Below, piece after piece: positions 1 through 8,926 of a stretch of 64,000 nucleotides of DNA. The notes beneath the pieces were generated by a model. The model did not search any database and was not told the origin of the DNA. It was given only the letters and a program-made list of their open reading frames with translations. This DNA is from Lwoffella lincolnii (lineage in GTDB: Bacteria > Pseudomonadota > Gammaproteobacteria > Pseudomonadales > Moraxellaceae): positions 586,671 to 650,670 of the forward strand of contig NZ_MUYT01000004.1 in assembly GCF_002014765.1 (NCBI RefSeq), given 5' to 3'. How positions within the stretch are numbered: the first letter of the stretch is position 1; each line of letters starts with the position of its first letter. The translations under genes and the position numbers were made by a program.

Positions 1-681
1 GGCAACGATGATAATGGCGATGATTGACCACTTCACTGGGTTACTGTTGCCTTTTTTGGCTGGGTCATTCACCATCTCTTTAAAGACCACATCTTTAGAG
101 AGGGTGGTTGGGTTAGAGGTTGATTCTTTTTCTGATTGGGCTGGTGTGTCTGTTTGAGCAAGCTCTATTTTTGTTAGTTCAGCCGTGATGGTTTTTTCTG
201 ATTGTTTTGTGTCTGGTTCTTTTATGCTTATTGGCTCTTGCGTGCTTGGTTCTGGCTCTAAAGTCGTTGGTGCGGGTTCTGCTTCATCTTTTACGGCTTC
301 ACTTTTTACCTCTTCATTTTTTATGACTTCATTGGTTTTGTCTGTGCTGACGGTCAGCTCTTGAGTGGTGGTCGTCTCTTGAGTGTTGTCAGTCACTTTA
401 AATACCAAGTCGGCAAAAGCGATGACATCGTTATGATTGATGTGTTTGGATTTTTGTGGTTCAAGGGCTTTATCATTGACTGATGTGCCATTAGACGAGC
501 CTAAATCTTTAATAAACAAGTTACCATTTTGGATACTAATCAACGCATGTTGGCGAGAGATGTTTTGGCTTGCCAACACCACATCACTATCAGGGCTACG
601 ACCGATGCGTATGTCATCATGGACTGGGATAACTAGTTCTGCTAAGACTTCGCTCACGCCTGTTAATGACCATTTGCTCAT
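1..681 (-). CDS. FHA domain-containing protein (C-terminal end beyond window)
   Basis: The forkhead-associated domain spans about residues 20-90 and has the phosphothreonine-reading residues G27-R28, S42, H45 and the GSSNGT motif ending at T66. A long Thr/Glu/Lys/Pro-rich linker follows (about residues 95-205), then a hydrophobic stretch (WSIIAIIIVA) that is still running when the window ends, so this is probably a membrane-anchored FHA protein. Start ATG at 681 is preceded by GGGAGA at a good distance. FHA proteins bind phosphorylated partners in signalling or secretion; the partner here is unknown. No kinase or phosphatase gene is visible nearby. The part seen is 227 codons. Confidence 0.85.
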   Translation of the reverse strand, partial: MSKWSLTGVSEVLAELVIPVHDDIRIGRSPDSDVVLASQNISRQHALISIQNGNLFIKDLGSSNGTSVNDKALEPQKSKHINHNDVIAFADLVFKVTDNTQETTTTQELTVSTDKTNEVIKNEEVKSEAVKDEAEPAPTTLEPEPSTQEPISIKEPDTKQSEKTITAELTKIELAQTDTPAQSEKESTSNPTTLSKDVVFKEMVNDPAKKGNSNPVKWSIIAIIIVA

Positions 682-946
682 GTTGATAAGTCTCCCGCTG
701 TTTTTTGGGTTATGTTAAACTTTTGGATTATGTTAAACGATGATGGTCAGATGCTTTAAAATAAAATACTTTAAATCCGTTATTATAGCGGATTTATCAT
801 CAATTTGTGTGTTAATTTTGCTAAGAACATATTTATTCATCTTAACAAGTATTTTATTTTATCGTACTAATCATCATCATCGGTTATCAGTCAACAATTA
901 GTGGCCAGTGGCGTTTAATCAGAACGTTTAACTCATCGTGCGTAAT
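682..946. other. AT-rich intergenic region
   Basis: No convincing gene is seen. The stretch lies upstream of the FHA gene and would hold its promoter; it is AT-rich with no clear hairpin. It ends where sequence shared with the element at 51119-52511 begins. Confidence 0.5.
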
Positions 947-1073
947 TCTCCACCCATAATCTTTGATTTAGGTGGAGATGTAAGCACAGGCGACCTAATC
1001 AGGGCGTTGTTGTTTTTCGATGTCATAGACACTAAATAAAAACAATGCTAAATCATACCCATATTTCAAAAAA

Positions 1074-1277
1074 TTAGCCGTTGCTCGTATTCATGAAAAA
1101 GTACGCAACCAGCGTTTAGACTGACACCATTTAAACTTACACCATAAAGTCACGCATAAACTGATTTGCGAAAACCAAGCTACCAGTCATGTGATTGAAT
1201 ATTTAGGTGTAAAAAACATGGTAAAGAACCATAAAAAGCAAGCATTAGCTGATGCACTAGGACTTAGTGTTGTATAA
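1074..1277 (+). pseudogene. tnpB remnant (deleted)
   Basis: Reads LAVARIHEKVRNQRLD, a TGA stop (1132-1134), then VTHKLICENQATS, YLGVKNMVKNHK joined directly to QALADALGLSVV and TAA at 1275-1277. Compared with the copy at 51237-52364, about 80 codons between NHK and QALAD are missing, including the zinc finger and the last RuvC aspartate. A 15-bp tandem duplication around the TGA (two versions of a TTAGACT-ACACCAT unit) has also been added. The whole N-terminal half is gone. It cannot make a working TnpB nuclease. Confidence 0.8.
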
Positions 1278-1406
1278 AGAGTTCCCTCATGCCGATACCA
1301 TTCAGCGATGGTGGCATGACGAAAGGTAACAATTCAATCTAGGTTGGGATTGTTATGGGTCGCAAAGATTCCCCCACCATAACCGCTAGGTTTGGTGGTG
1401 GGAGTA
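1262..1406 (+). ncRNA. Possible omega-RNA (reRNA) scaffold at element right end
   Basis: TnpB guide RNAs are known to come from the right end of IS605-type elements, with the guide lying just outside the element. This stretch is conserved with the other copy while the coding part is not. It can fold into CATGCC/GGCATG, AACAAT/ATTGTT and CCACCA/TGGTGG stems. A transcript running on would read into the last codons of rpoN in antisense. Expression is not shown by sequence. Confidence 0.3.
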
Positions 1407-1416
1407 TGTCAATCAG

Positions 1417-3033
1417 TCAGTAACGTTGTCTGCGTTGAGTTGAAGAGCCAATGCCAAGCTGTTCACGATATTTGGCAACGGTACGCCTTGCAATGTCGAT
1501 GCCTTGCTCAAGCAGATAATCGGTGATGGCATTATCGGATAGGGGTTTTTTTGGGTTTTCATCGGCTATCATCTGCTCTATCATGGCGGTGATGGCGGTT
1601 GATGATACGTCACCGTCCACGCCAGATACAGACGATGAAAAGAAGTATTTTAGCTCAAATAAACCTTGTGGGGTGAGCATAGTTTTATTGCTGGTTAAGC
1701 GTGAGACAGTGGATTCATGTAATCCCACTTCGTCAGCCACATCTTTTAAAACCAGTGGCTGCATGGCAGTCGCTCCATACAATAAAAAAGCCTGTTGGCG
1801 TTTGACAATACAACTGGCAACCTTAAGTAGATTGTTGTTGCGTTCTTCGATGCTACGGATAAATAGGCGAGCATCGCTAAAGTTTTGCTTTAAAAAAGCA
1901 TTGTCATCACTGGCATCACCACGTTTGATAAGTTGGCTGTATTTTTGGTTGATGCGTAATTTGGGCAGGGTATCTGGGTTTAGTTCCACTTGCCATGTCA
2001 TTTGTTGCAAGGCAAATTCATTCTCTTGATTGGGCTGAGCAGATTGGGTTGGATTGCTCAGCAATGTAACCAGCACATCAGCAATGTCATAGGTTTCTTT
2101 GATATTGGTAAGTTTGGGTTGAGACTTTCGGTAGTGTTCTCCTGGAGAGGGATTTAGGGTGCGGAGCAATTCCAAGGCTGGCTCTATGTCGCTGATGTCA
2201 AGCTGGGTTCGAATTAACAACTCGCTGATGTTGTTGGTTGCCAATAAATCAGAATGTTGCAAAATCCGTAGGGCTTCTTGGACAAAGGGAGTTTTACAGT
2301 TCATCTCATACAGTTGCAACTTTAAGCTTTCACTTAAATCTCTTGCTCCCACACCGATGGGGTCGCACTCTTGAATGGTGGTCAGCACCGATTCAATGTC
2401 TGACTTGCTGATGGCGTTATCCAACTGATAAAACTGACACACGGTTTGAAAACTTTGGTACAACCCTTCAATGTCCAACTCAATAAAACCATCATCATTC
2501 ATTGCATCAATCAAATAATCTGCAATTAACAGCTCTATTTCATTGAGTTCTTCATTTAACTGTAATTGCCATCGCACATGGTCTTGAATGCTACTTTGGG
2601 TTTGTCCTTCGTGGTCATCGTAATCGCTGGTGTCAGGCGATGCTAAGACAGTGCTGTCCTGGCTAAAGATGTTGTCCCAATCGGTATCGATGGCAGTATC
2701 GTCCAGCCCACTTTGTGACAGTTTGTCAAAGCTGTCTTCATTGTCATAGTCATAGTCATAGTCGCCATCGTCATCAGTCATGCTCTCTGTGGGGGGCAAT
2801 TCTGTTTTATTTGTCCACTCAAGGCTGTCTGTTCGCTCAGGGCTGTTTTCTGCTTGCTCAGGGCTGTCCCCTACTCGTTCAAGAAAGGGATTGCATTCTA
2901 ATTGGGTTGCCACTTCCTGCTCAAGCTCTAGACTTGACAGTTGCAAGATGCGAATGGCTTGTTGCATCTGTGGTGTTAGTTTTTGGGAAGTCCCCAGTTT
3001 AAGGTTCGCCCCCAAACCATATGAAAAACTCAT
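1417..3033 (-). CDS. rpoN: RNA polymerase sigma-54 factor RpoN
   Basis: Sigma-54 directs core RNA polymerase to -24/-12 promoters and needs an activator ATPase. Region I is the Gln/Leu-rich start (KLTPQMQQAIRILQLSSLELEQEV, about residues 17-40). A helix-turn-helix (VGLHESTVSRLTSNK) precedes the C-terminal RpoN box (ARRTVAKYREQLGI). At 538 residues it is longer than the usual 470-500 because region II carries a long acidic insert (about residues 55-150, with Asp/Tyr repeats). The usual downstream hpf/ptsN genes and upstream lptB are not beside it. A deleted TnpB element abuts its stop codon. Confidence 0.97.
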   Translation of the reverse strand: MSFSYGLGANLKLGTSQKLTPQMQQAIRILQLSSLELEQEVATQLECNPFLERVGDSPEQAENSPERTDSLEWTNKTELPPTESMTDDDGDYDYDYDNEDSFDKLSQSGLDDTAIDTDWDNIFSQDSTVLASPDTSDYDDHEGQTQSSIQDHVRWQLQLNEELNEIELLIADYLIDAMNDDGFIELDIEGLYQSFQTVCQFYQLDNAISKSDIESVLTTIQECDPIGVGARDLSESLKLQLYEMNCKTPFVQEALRILQHSDLLATNNISELLIRTQLDISDIEPALELLRTLNPSPGEHYRKSQPKLTNIKETYDIADVLVTLLSNPTQSAQPNQENEFALQQMTWQVELNPDTLPKLRINQKYSQLIKRGDASDDNAFLKQNFSDARLFIRSIEERNNNLLKVASCIVKRQQAFLLYGATAMQPLVLKDVADEVGLHESTVSRLTSNKTMLTPQGLFELKYFFSSSVSGVDGDVSSTAITAMIEQMIADENPKKPLSDNAITDYLLEQGIDIARRTVAKYREQLGIGSSTQRRQRY

Positions 3034-3281
3034 AATGATTAAAAACTCTGGTTGATGGTGATGTTGTTTGTTTTATTAATAACAATCAATATGATAAAGG
3101 ATACTACATTATAGATAAATTGGGCAAAATTCTTTGGAATAACTGGTATGATATGGTGATGTGCTGGTGTGGTCTGTGAAAAATAAAGACCATCATGTGA
3201 GTGGTGCGTCAGTTGTCAGTTAAATGACACATCAATTGAATGACACATCAGTTAAATCATACGTCAGTTAAGGGTAACGCC

Positions 3282-4232
3282 ATGACCAAGCCCATGATTG
3301 CCTGCATCGGCATGAATTCACAAGCCGATTGTGATGCCAATTTACAAATCGCCGCCACCGCCATTGATGTTGCTAAAGGGCAAGGGGCAGAGTTGGTGGT
3401 ACTGCCTGAGAATGTTGCCAGTATGGGCAGACAGCATGCCACAGCACAACGCTTTGATGAACTTAGTTCCCACTTTGCTCATCTTGCCAGCAAGCATCAG
3501 TTGTATGTGTTGGCAGGGACATTGCCTTGCCCTTATCGCCCAGATGGCAGTGTCATCAATGATGGGCGACTTCGACAAGCCAGCTTGCTGTTTGCCCCTG
3601 ATGGCAGTCAAGTGGCTCGCTATGATAAAATTCATCTGTTCCGTGCCACAGTGGCAGACAACCAAGGTGGCTATGATGAAGCTCAAACCTTTGAAGCAGG
3701 CACTCAAACTGTCACCGCTCATCTTGAGCTGGACCATACGACAGTCATGCTGGGCATGATGGTGTGTTTTGATTTGCGTTTTCCTGCATTGGCACAACGG
3801 CTACGACAGTCAGGGGCGAACCTTTTATCTGCGCCCAGTGCCTTTACTTATCAGACAGGAGAAGTTTATTGGCGGTTATTATTACAAGCTCGTGCCATTG
3901 ACAGTCAATGTTTGGTTATTGGCTCAGCACAAGGGGGCAAACACATCATACCAACACCCATTAACGACACTCAACACCATCTGACAGACATTGACACCAA
4001 CATGAGCACAACCACGTGTTCAACCATTCGCCATACTTGGGGGCACAGCACCATCACTGACAGCCGTGGTCAAATATTGACAATGGACAACACGTCTTTT
4101 GATGATTGGCAAAATGGTGAAAACAGCCATCATAAACGAGATTTTAGTGTGATTACTGCTGTTTTCGATGATGAACAACAACACCAAAATAGGGTAGATT
4201 TACCCATTTTTGAGTGTCATCGCTTGGCATAA
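3282..4232 (+). CDS. Carbon-nitrogen hydrolase (nitrilase superfamily, Nit1/YbeM-like amidase)
   Basis: Nitrilase-fold amidase of the type that cleaves deaminated glutathione or other omega-amides. The catalytic triad is visible: Glu in LPENVASM, Lys in RYDKIHLF and Cys in MMVCFDLRFPALAQ. Near residues 225-255 there is an extra Thr/His-rich insert before the conserved HTWGHSTITDSRG segment, compared with the compact loop of typical Nit proteins. The ATG at 3282 follows AAGGG; an in-frame ATG at 3240 lies in direct repeats and has no ribosome site. 316 residues. The exact substrate cannot be read from sequence. Confidence 0.85.
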   Translation: MTKPMIACIGMNSQADCDANLQIAATAIDVAKGQGAELVVLPENVASMGRQHATAQRFDELSSHFAHLASKHQLYVLAGTLPCPYRPDGSVINDGRLRQASLLFAPDGSQVARYDKIHLFRATVADNQGGYDEAQTFEAGTQTVTAHLELDHTTVMLGMMVCFDLRFPALAQRLRQSGANLLSAPSAFTYQTGEVYWRLLLQARAIDSQCLVIGSAQGGKHIIPTPINDTQHHLTDIDTNMSTTTCSTIRHTWGHSTITDSRGQILTMDNTSFDDWQNGENSHHKRDFSVITAVFDDEQQHQNRVDLPIFECHRLA

Positions 4233-4366
4233 GACATTTGGCATAAGAACCACAGTCAGATAAAATTTTGCCAGTAAACAACGTTGTCAGTGGCAACCTT
4301 CATCAGTCAAAAACAGTCATCAATAAAAAACAGTGCCATACTCTTAATATTCCTATGGACATTATC

Positions 4367-4855
4367 ATGACAGCTCACATGTCTTTATACGAGTTATTAA
4401 AAAGCAATGTGGTGTTTCAAAATTTAGACCGATATCAGTTCGGTATTTTGGAGCAGTATTTGACCTTTCGAGGCATAGAAGCAGGTGAATATCTGTTTTT
4501 TGAAGGTGAGGTGGGTGATTATGTGGCGTTCGTGGTGGCGGGGAGCATCGAGATATTCAAACAATTACCAGACAAACAAGTGATGTTGGTAACGCTAAAA
4601 CCTGGGGACGGTATCGGTGAAATGGCATTAATTGATGATTTGTCTCGTTCGGCGTCTGCTAAGGCCAGCCAAAGAACAGGTTTAATCGTGTTGCCCAAAC
4701 GTGATTTTGAACGCATCTTGATTGACCACCCCAGAATTGGCATCAAAATTTTAAAGGCATTGGCGTCCATGCTCAGTCTTAAACTGCGTCACACCAATGA
4801 GGAACTGTCAGCAATGCGTGGCAGTGAGTTAAGTGGCAATGAGTCATCTACTTAG
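4367..4855 (+). CDS. Cyclic nucleotide-binding domain protein
   Basis: A single Crp-type effector domain: GEYLFFEGEVGDYVAFVVAGSI forms the beta barrel start, and GEMALIDDLSRSASAKA is the phosphate-binding cassette with the Glu and Arg expected to contact cNMP. It ends after the following helices with no helix-turn-helix, so it is not a DNA-binding Crp. It may be a regulatory subunit or a stand-alone sensor. Start choice is uncertain: the reading frame is open from 4268, with ATGs at 4355, 4367 and 4379; 4367 has a GGA seven bases before it. Confidence 0.7.
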   Translation: MTAHMSLYELLKSNVVFQNLDRYQFGILEQYLTFRGIEAGEYLFFEGEVGDYVAFVVAGSIEIFKQLPDKQVMLVTLKPGDGIGEMALIDDLSRSASAKASQRTGLIVLPKRDFERILIDHPRIGIKILKALASMLSLKLRHTNEELSAMRGSELSGNESST

Positions 4856-4900
4856 ATTGCTTAGATGAATATGGATTTAGGTGAATATAAACACGTTGGC

Positions 4901-5929
4901 TTATGATTTTGCTGTGATGCGAACAGCCCTTGGGTGGGTTGTGTCATAGATTTGAGTAAGCTTAACAAAATCGACTTGCGTATAAATTTGCGTGGTGCTG
5001 ACATCGGCATGCCCCAGCATCTCTTGTACTGCTCGTAAATCACCACTTTCTGATAACATATGTGATGCAAAACAGTGTCTAAGCAAGTGTGGATATAGAT
5101 TTTGGTCAATGCCAGCACGAGTTGCCCAAACTTTTAAGCGTTGTTGCACACTGCGAGTGCTAAGCCGTCTGCCCCGTTGCTCACTGATGAATAATGCCAT
5201 GTCTGCATTTTTTGCCCAAAGACAACGCTGGGGCAGATAGCGATGAATGGCATCAACACTGCCACTGGTCATGGGAACAAGTCGACGCTTTTTCCCTTTA
5301 CCAAATACCCTAACCACTTTTTGCACCAAATCAACGTCATTAATATCCAAAGCAACCAACTCCCCCACTCGCAATCCACTGCCATAAAGTAGCTCAAACA
5401 TCGCCCTATCTCGCCTCCATAAGCAAGCTTGCTTGGCATCTTCTGGCATGGCTTGGTCTAATAATTGACTGAGTAAATCAACATCAGCAATGGTTGGTAA
5501 ATTGCGGACTTGGTTTTTGAGCTGATGCCCTGTGGTGGGGTTGATGGTGGCATGCCCCATATCAATCAACCAAGCATAAAAATGGCGAATGGCAGACAAT
5601 TCATGTTGCATGCTTATTGGCTTGATGCCATGGTACTCCCTGCGTTCGCTGATAAAATAAGTCAGCAGTCGCTTGTCGCATTGATTAAACTGTCGTTGTC
5701 GTTTATGCAAAAATACCAACAAATTCATCACTGCCCTGCGATAAGCGTCTAATGTGTGGTGTGAGTAGTTTTGTTGTAATAATTTTTCAAGCCAAGCAGA
5801 CACCAGCTGAATCTGATTGGCTGGCAACTGCTCAACTGGCATGTCTATGACCATGGTCTGGCGTTGATTTTGGCGTTGATTGTCGCCATTGATTTTGGCG
5901 TTAATTTTTGGCATAAGCATCGGCATCAT
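4901..5929 (-). CDS. xerC: Tyrosine recombinase XerC
   Basis: Site-specific recombinase that with XerD resolves chromosome dimers at dif. N-terminal SAM-like core-binding domain (about residues 35-120) and C-terminal catalytic domain with Arg in YGSGLRVGELVAL, Lys in VFGKGKKRRLVP, HLLRHCFASHML, His in LGHADVSTTQIYTQV and the Tyr nucleophile in QIYTQV. The first ~25 residues are Asn/Gln-rich and come from short repeats, so translation may really start at a later Met (for example MVIDMPVEQ). It starts 6 bp after dapF, the usual dapF-xerC pairing. Confidence 0.93.
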   Translation of the reverse strand: MMPMLMPKINAKINGDNQRQNQRQTMVIDMPVEQLPANQIQLVSAWLEKLLQQNYSHHTLDAYRRAVMNLLVFLHKRQRQFNQCDKRLLTYFISERREYHGIKPISMQHELSAIRHFYAWLIDMGHATINPTTGHQLKNQVRNLPTIADVDLLSQLLDQAMPEDAKQACLWRRDRAMFELLYGSGLRVGELVALDINDVDLVQKVVRVFGKGKKRRLVPMTSGSVDAIHRYLPQRCLWAKNADMALFISEQRGRRLSTRSVQQRLKVWATRAGIDQNLYPHLLRHCFASHMLSESGDLRAVQEMLGHADVSTTQIYTQVDFVKLTQIYDTTHPRAVRITAKS

Positions 5930-5935
5930 CAGTCA

Positions 5936-6865
5936 TCACAAGTCATTATCCCTAACGTCATCATTATCACTGTCATCAGTGTATGGTTTATTCACCTTAA
6001 TGCCTGCTTGTGCCATTAAACCATCTGGGCTAAACACCCCTTCATAGACAAAAGCAGTCGGTCCTGTCATCATCATGTTATAACCTGGTTGCCATTTGAC
6101 CAGCATACTGCCCCCGTATAATTGAGCTCGAATGTCTTCACCTTCATCTAACCAGCCTTCATTGATGCCAACTGCCACAGCAGCACACGCCCCTGTACCA
6201 CAAGCTTGAGTTTCACCCACCCCACGTTCATAAACACGCAAGCGAATGTGCCGTTGGTTCATGATTTGCATAAAACCGACATTAACCCGCTCGGGAAAGG
6301 CTTCATGTGCTTCGATGGCTTTACCCAGCCTTTCAACATCAGCGGTCAACACATCATCAGTTTTGATGACAGCGTGGGGATTGCCCATGTTGGCAACATA
6401 CAACTGCACAGGAGTGCCGTTGACATTGAGACGGTAGGTATTTTGGATTTTGGTGATGGCTTTTGGGGCAAAAGGAACATCAGCAGGCTTAAACTTGGGC
6501 TTACCCATATCGACTTGCACCCAACCATAGCGGTCGGTGGTTAATGTTAAGATGCCACTGACCGTTTCAACTCTTAAGCGTTGCTTAAAGGTAAGTTTGC
6601 GTGCTTGCACAAAGCGAGCAAAACATCTTGCCCCATTGCCACATTGTTGTACTTCTGAGCCGTCTTGGTTAAAAATACGATAACGAAAGTCCACATCCGG
6701 TCTGGTTGGTGGTTCAACCACCAATAATTGGTCAAATCCGATGCCAAAGTGGCGGTCGCCCAGTAATTTAATGAGTGGCGTGGTTAAATCCAAACGCTGA
6801 GTCACCAAATCGATGACCATAAAGTCATTGCCCAGTCCGTGCATTTTGGTAAATTCTATTAACAT
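5936..6865 (-). CDS. dapF: Diaminopimelate epimerase DapF
   Basis: Converts LL- to meso-diaminopimelate in lysine and peptidoglycan synthesis. The two catalytic cysteines lie in QQCGNGARCFARF and QACGTGACAAVAVG. At 309 residues it is some 30 longer than usual because of an acidic C-terminal tail (about residues 275-309) beyond the normal end. ATG at 6865 follows AAAGGAA. It is separated from lysA upstream by a hairpin terminator, so dapF-xerC probably has its own promoter in the 6866-6957 gap. Confidence 0.96.
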   Translation of the reverse strand: MLIEFTKMHGLGNDFMVIDLVTQRLDLTTPLIKLLGDRHFGIGFDQLLVVEPPTRPDVDFRYRIFNQDGSEVQQCGNGARCFARFVQARKLTFKQRLRVETVSGILTLTTDRYGWVQVDMGKPKFKPADVPFAPKAITKIQNTYRLNVNGTPVQLYVANMGNPHAVIKTDDVLTADVERLGKAIEAHEAFPERVNVGFMQIMNQRHIRLRVYERGVGETQACGTGACAAVAVGINEGWLDEGEDIRAQLYGGSMLVKWQPGYNMMMTGPTAFVYEGVFSPDGLMAQAGIKVNKPYTDDSDNDDVRDNDL

Positions 6866-6957
6866 GATAATTCCTTTGGTTTTGTTTTGTGATTATCTTA
6901 TCACGTCAACCGATAGCTTGCCATGATGGCTAAAAAATGATGGCTAAAAAAATCAGA

Positions 6958-6993
6958 CAAAAAATCCAAAGCTTGCAATCGACAGCTTTGGAT
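6958..6993 (-). terminator. Rho-independent terminator after lysA
   Basis: Perfect 10-bp stem ATCCAAAGCT/AGCTTTGGAT (6964-6973 and 6984-6993) with a 10-base loop, followed on the minus strand by a run of six T. It lies between lysA and dapF and ends the lysA transcript. Confidence 0.8.
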
Positions 6994-7026
6994 AAAAAAT
7001 TAAAAAAAAAGAATGTGCTGATTGGG

Positions 7027-8544
7027 TCAAACGTTCATCAATGACTCGGTGGCAAATAAGTCTTCAATGCGTTCTCTGGCTCGAATTTGTTGCATTTTAT
7101 CACCACAGACCATGACCTCACATGCTCTAGGGCGAGTGTTGTAGTTGCTGGACATGACAAAACCATACGCCCCTGCCCCTGTCATCGCAAGCAGTTGTTG
7201 CTCTTTTAAGTCAAGCAAGCGTGCCTTTGCCAAAAAGTCGCCTGTCTCGCATATCGCTCCTACGATGTCCCAAGCTGTCTTTGGCACAGATTGACTGATT
7301 GGTTCGTCTGATTGTTTGGCAAGCATCACAGGAATGACTGCCATTTCTGCTTCATATAAAGCAGGGCGGATTAAGTCATTCATGGCAGCATCAACAATGG
7401 CAAAGTTTTTGCTGTCATTGTCCAAAGACAGACTGGGTTTGAGTACATCAACATGAGTCAACAGCACACCAGCATTAGCAACAATGCTACGCCCCGGCTC
7501 TAAAAACAGTGTTATTGGTTTTTTAGCATTATCTAACAACTTTTTAAGCTGATTTGTAACAGCAACAGCAAAGTCTGCAACCGCATCAACCGACTCATCA
7601 ATATACTGCACACCAAGCCCACCACCAATATCAATGTGAGCAAACTCAATGCCTGCACCGTTTAATTTCTCAATCAAATCAATCAGCTTATCCAACGCAT
7701 GCAAAAATGGCTCAGTCTCAGTCAGCTGTGAACCGATGTGGCAGTCGATGCCTACGATGTTAAGATTTGGCAGGGCTTGAGCTTGTTGGTACACCGCCAA
7801 TGCCTGATTATGAGCAATGCCAAATTTATTTTGCTTAAGCCCTGTTGAAATATAAGGGTGCGTACCTGCATCCACATTGGGGTTAATGCGTAAGGAGATG
7901 GGTGCTTTTACTTGCATCTGCCCTGCCACACGGTCAATCAATTCAAGCTCACTGACCGACTCAACATTAAAACAACCAATGCCTTTTTCTAACGCATAAC
8001 GAATGTCACAAGCGGTCTTACCAACGCCTGAATACACCACTTTTGACGCATCACCACCTGCCGCCAACACCCGCATCAACTCACCCACCGACACAATATC
8101 AAAGCCACTGCCCAACTCACTTAGCACACCAAGCACTGCTAAGTTGGAGTTGGCTTTAACCGCATAACAAACTTGAGCAGGCACGCCTAAGTCTGCAAAC
8201 GCATTGGCATACGCTAAATAAGCTTGCTTGATGGCGGTATGACTATACACATAACAAGGCGTGGCAAACTTCTTTGCCACATCGGATAATGACACTTCTT
8301 CAACATAAAGTTGTTCAGAAGCAAGTTGTTCAAAAGCAAAGGATTCATGGTCAATTTGCGATTGATGGTCTAAATGTTGACAAGGTCGATAAGAAAGATA
8401 AGGCAAACAATCAACCAACGCATGTGGATTGATGTAGCACCCCATGTCCGTATCATACCGAATGGCAGACCTATCAGCAGACAGCTCAGACAACTTATCG
8501 AACGAATGGGAAGAAACAACAGACGAAACAACAGACATAGACAT
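7027..8544 (-). CDS. lysA: Diaminopimelate decarboxylase LysA, N-terminally extended
   Basis: PLP enzyme (fold type III) that makes L-lysine from meso-diaminopimelate. The PLP lysine is in CYAVKANSNLAVL; HIDIGGGLGV is the phosphate-binding loop; the active-site motif ICETGDFLAK and the GAYGFVMSSNYNTRPRA end are present. It has 505 residues, about 85 more than typical. The extra part is a Ser/His-rich leader before VEEVSLSDVAKKFATPCYVYS, where other LysA proteins begin. The ATG six bases downstream (8538) has the better ribosome-site spacing (TTGGA). Confidence 0.95.
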   Translation of the reverse strand: MSMSVVSSVVSSHSFDKLSELSADRSAIRYDTDMGCYINPHALVDCLPYLSYRPCQHLDHQSQIDHESFAFEQLASEQLYVEEVSLSDVAKKFATPCYVYSHTAIKQAYLAYANAFADLGVPAQVCYAVKANSNLAVLGVLSELGSGFDIVSVGELMRVLAAGGDASKVVYSGVGKTACDIRYALEKGIGCFNVESVSELELIDRVAGQMQVKAPISLRINPNVDAGTHPYISTGLKQNKFGIAHNQALAVYQQAQALPNLNIVGIDCHIGSQLTETEPFLHALDKLIDLIEKLNGAGIEFAHIDIGGGLGVQYIDESVDAVADFAVAVTNQLKKLLDNAKKPITLFLEPGRSIVANAGVLLTHVDVLKPSLSLDNDSKNFAIVDAAMNDLIRPALYEAEMAVIPVMLAKQSDEPISQSVPKTAWDIVGAICETGDFLAKARLLDLKEQQLLAMTGAGAYGFVMSSNYNTRPRACEVMVCGDKMQQIRARERIEDLFATESLMNV

Positions 8545-8590
8545 TCCAACAAAATAGCCAAAACCAAACTAAATAACACCCAAGGAGAAC

Positions 8591-8926
8591 TTAAAACGCT
8601 TGGTCAGGATTATCACTGATGACTTGCTCTTCTACTGAGCCTGTGCCTGTCATGGTGTCAGCCGTTGGCTCACCAGTCTGTGTTTCTTCTGACATCTCTT
8701 CGGTTGGGTCAACGGTTATCACATCTTCTGTTGCATGTTCAGCCAAATGCTCATTGGCATCATCGGTACTGGCAACCACTTCTGAACCTGTGGTGCTGTC
8801 CGTATTGGTATCGGTGGATTGACCACTTTGATTGCAACCAACCAAACATGAAGCAGCCAAAAATACCGCAACCGAAGTGGTGCTGACAAGGGCTTTATTG
8901 ACATTAAAAACAGATAAAATACGCAT
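8591..8926 (-). CDS. Small acidic lipoprotein of unknown function
   Basis: 111 residues. A signal peptide ends in the lipobox SCLVGC (Cys at residue 30), so the protein is lipid-anchored, probably at the outer membrane. The mature part is rich in Thr, Ser, Glu and Asp with no recognisable domain. ATG at 8926 follows AAGG. It sits between lptM and lysA in one orientation and may be co-transcribed with them. I do not recognise the family. Confidence 0.65.
   Translation of the reverse strand: MRILSVFNVNKALVSTTSVAVFLAASCLVGCNQSGQSTDTNTDSTTGSEVVASTDDANEHLAEHATEDVITVDPTEEMSEETQTGEPTADTMTGTGSVEEQVISDNPDQAF

Larger units (their letters stand above)
947..1411 (+). mobile_element. Internally deleted IS605/TnpB-type element (copy 1)
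   Basis: Both ends match the larger element at 51119-52511. The left end shares the hairpin CTCCACC...GGTGGAG and the following GATGTAAGCACAGGCGACCT. The right end shares GAGTTCCCTCATGCCGATAC, GGGTCGCAAAGATTC and GGTTTGGTGGTGGGAGT. The interior is shortened from roughly 1.39 kb to 0.46 kb and keeps only two scraps of tnpB. No tnpA (Y1 transposase) is present. The right end stops about 6 bp before the rpoN stop codon, tail to tail with rpoN. It is a dead or trans-mobilised deletion derivative. Confidence 0.8.

Noticed and set aside
3342..3797. 151-codon minus-strand frame inside the nitrilase gene
   Set aside because: Shadow of the plus-strand gene, which has full family motifs.
6866..6957. 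Lysine riboswitch near lysA/dapF
   Set aside because: Only a simple hairpin terminator is seen; no multi-helix aptamer sequence upstream of lysA or dapF.
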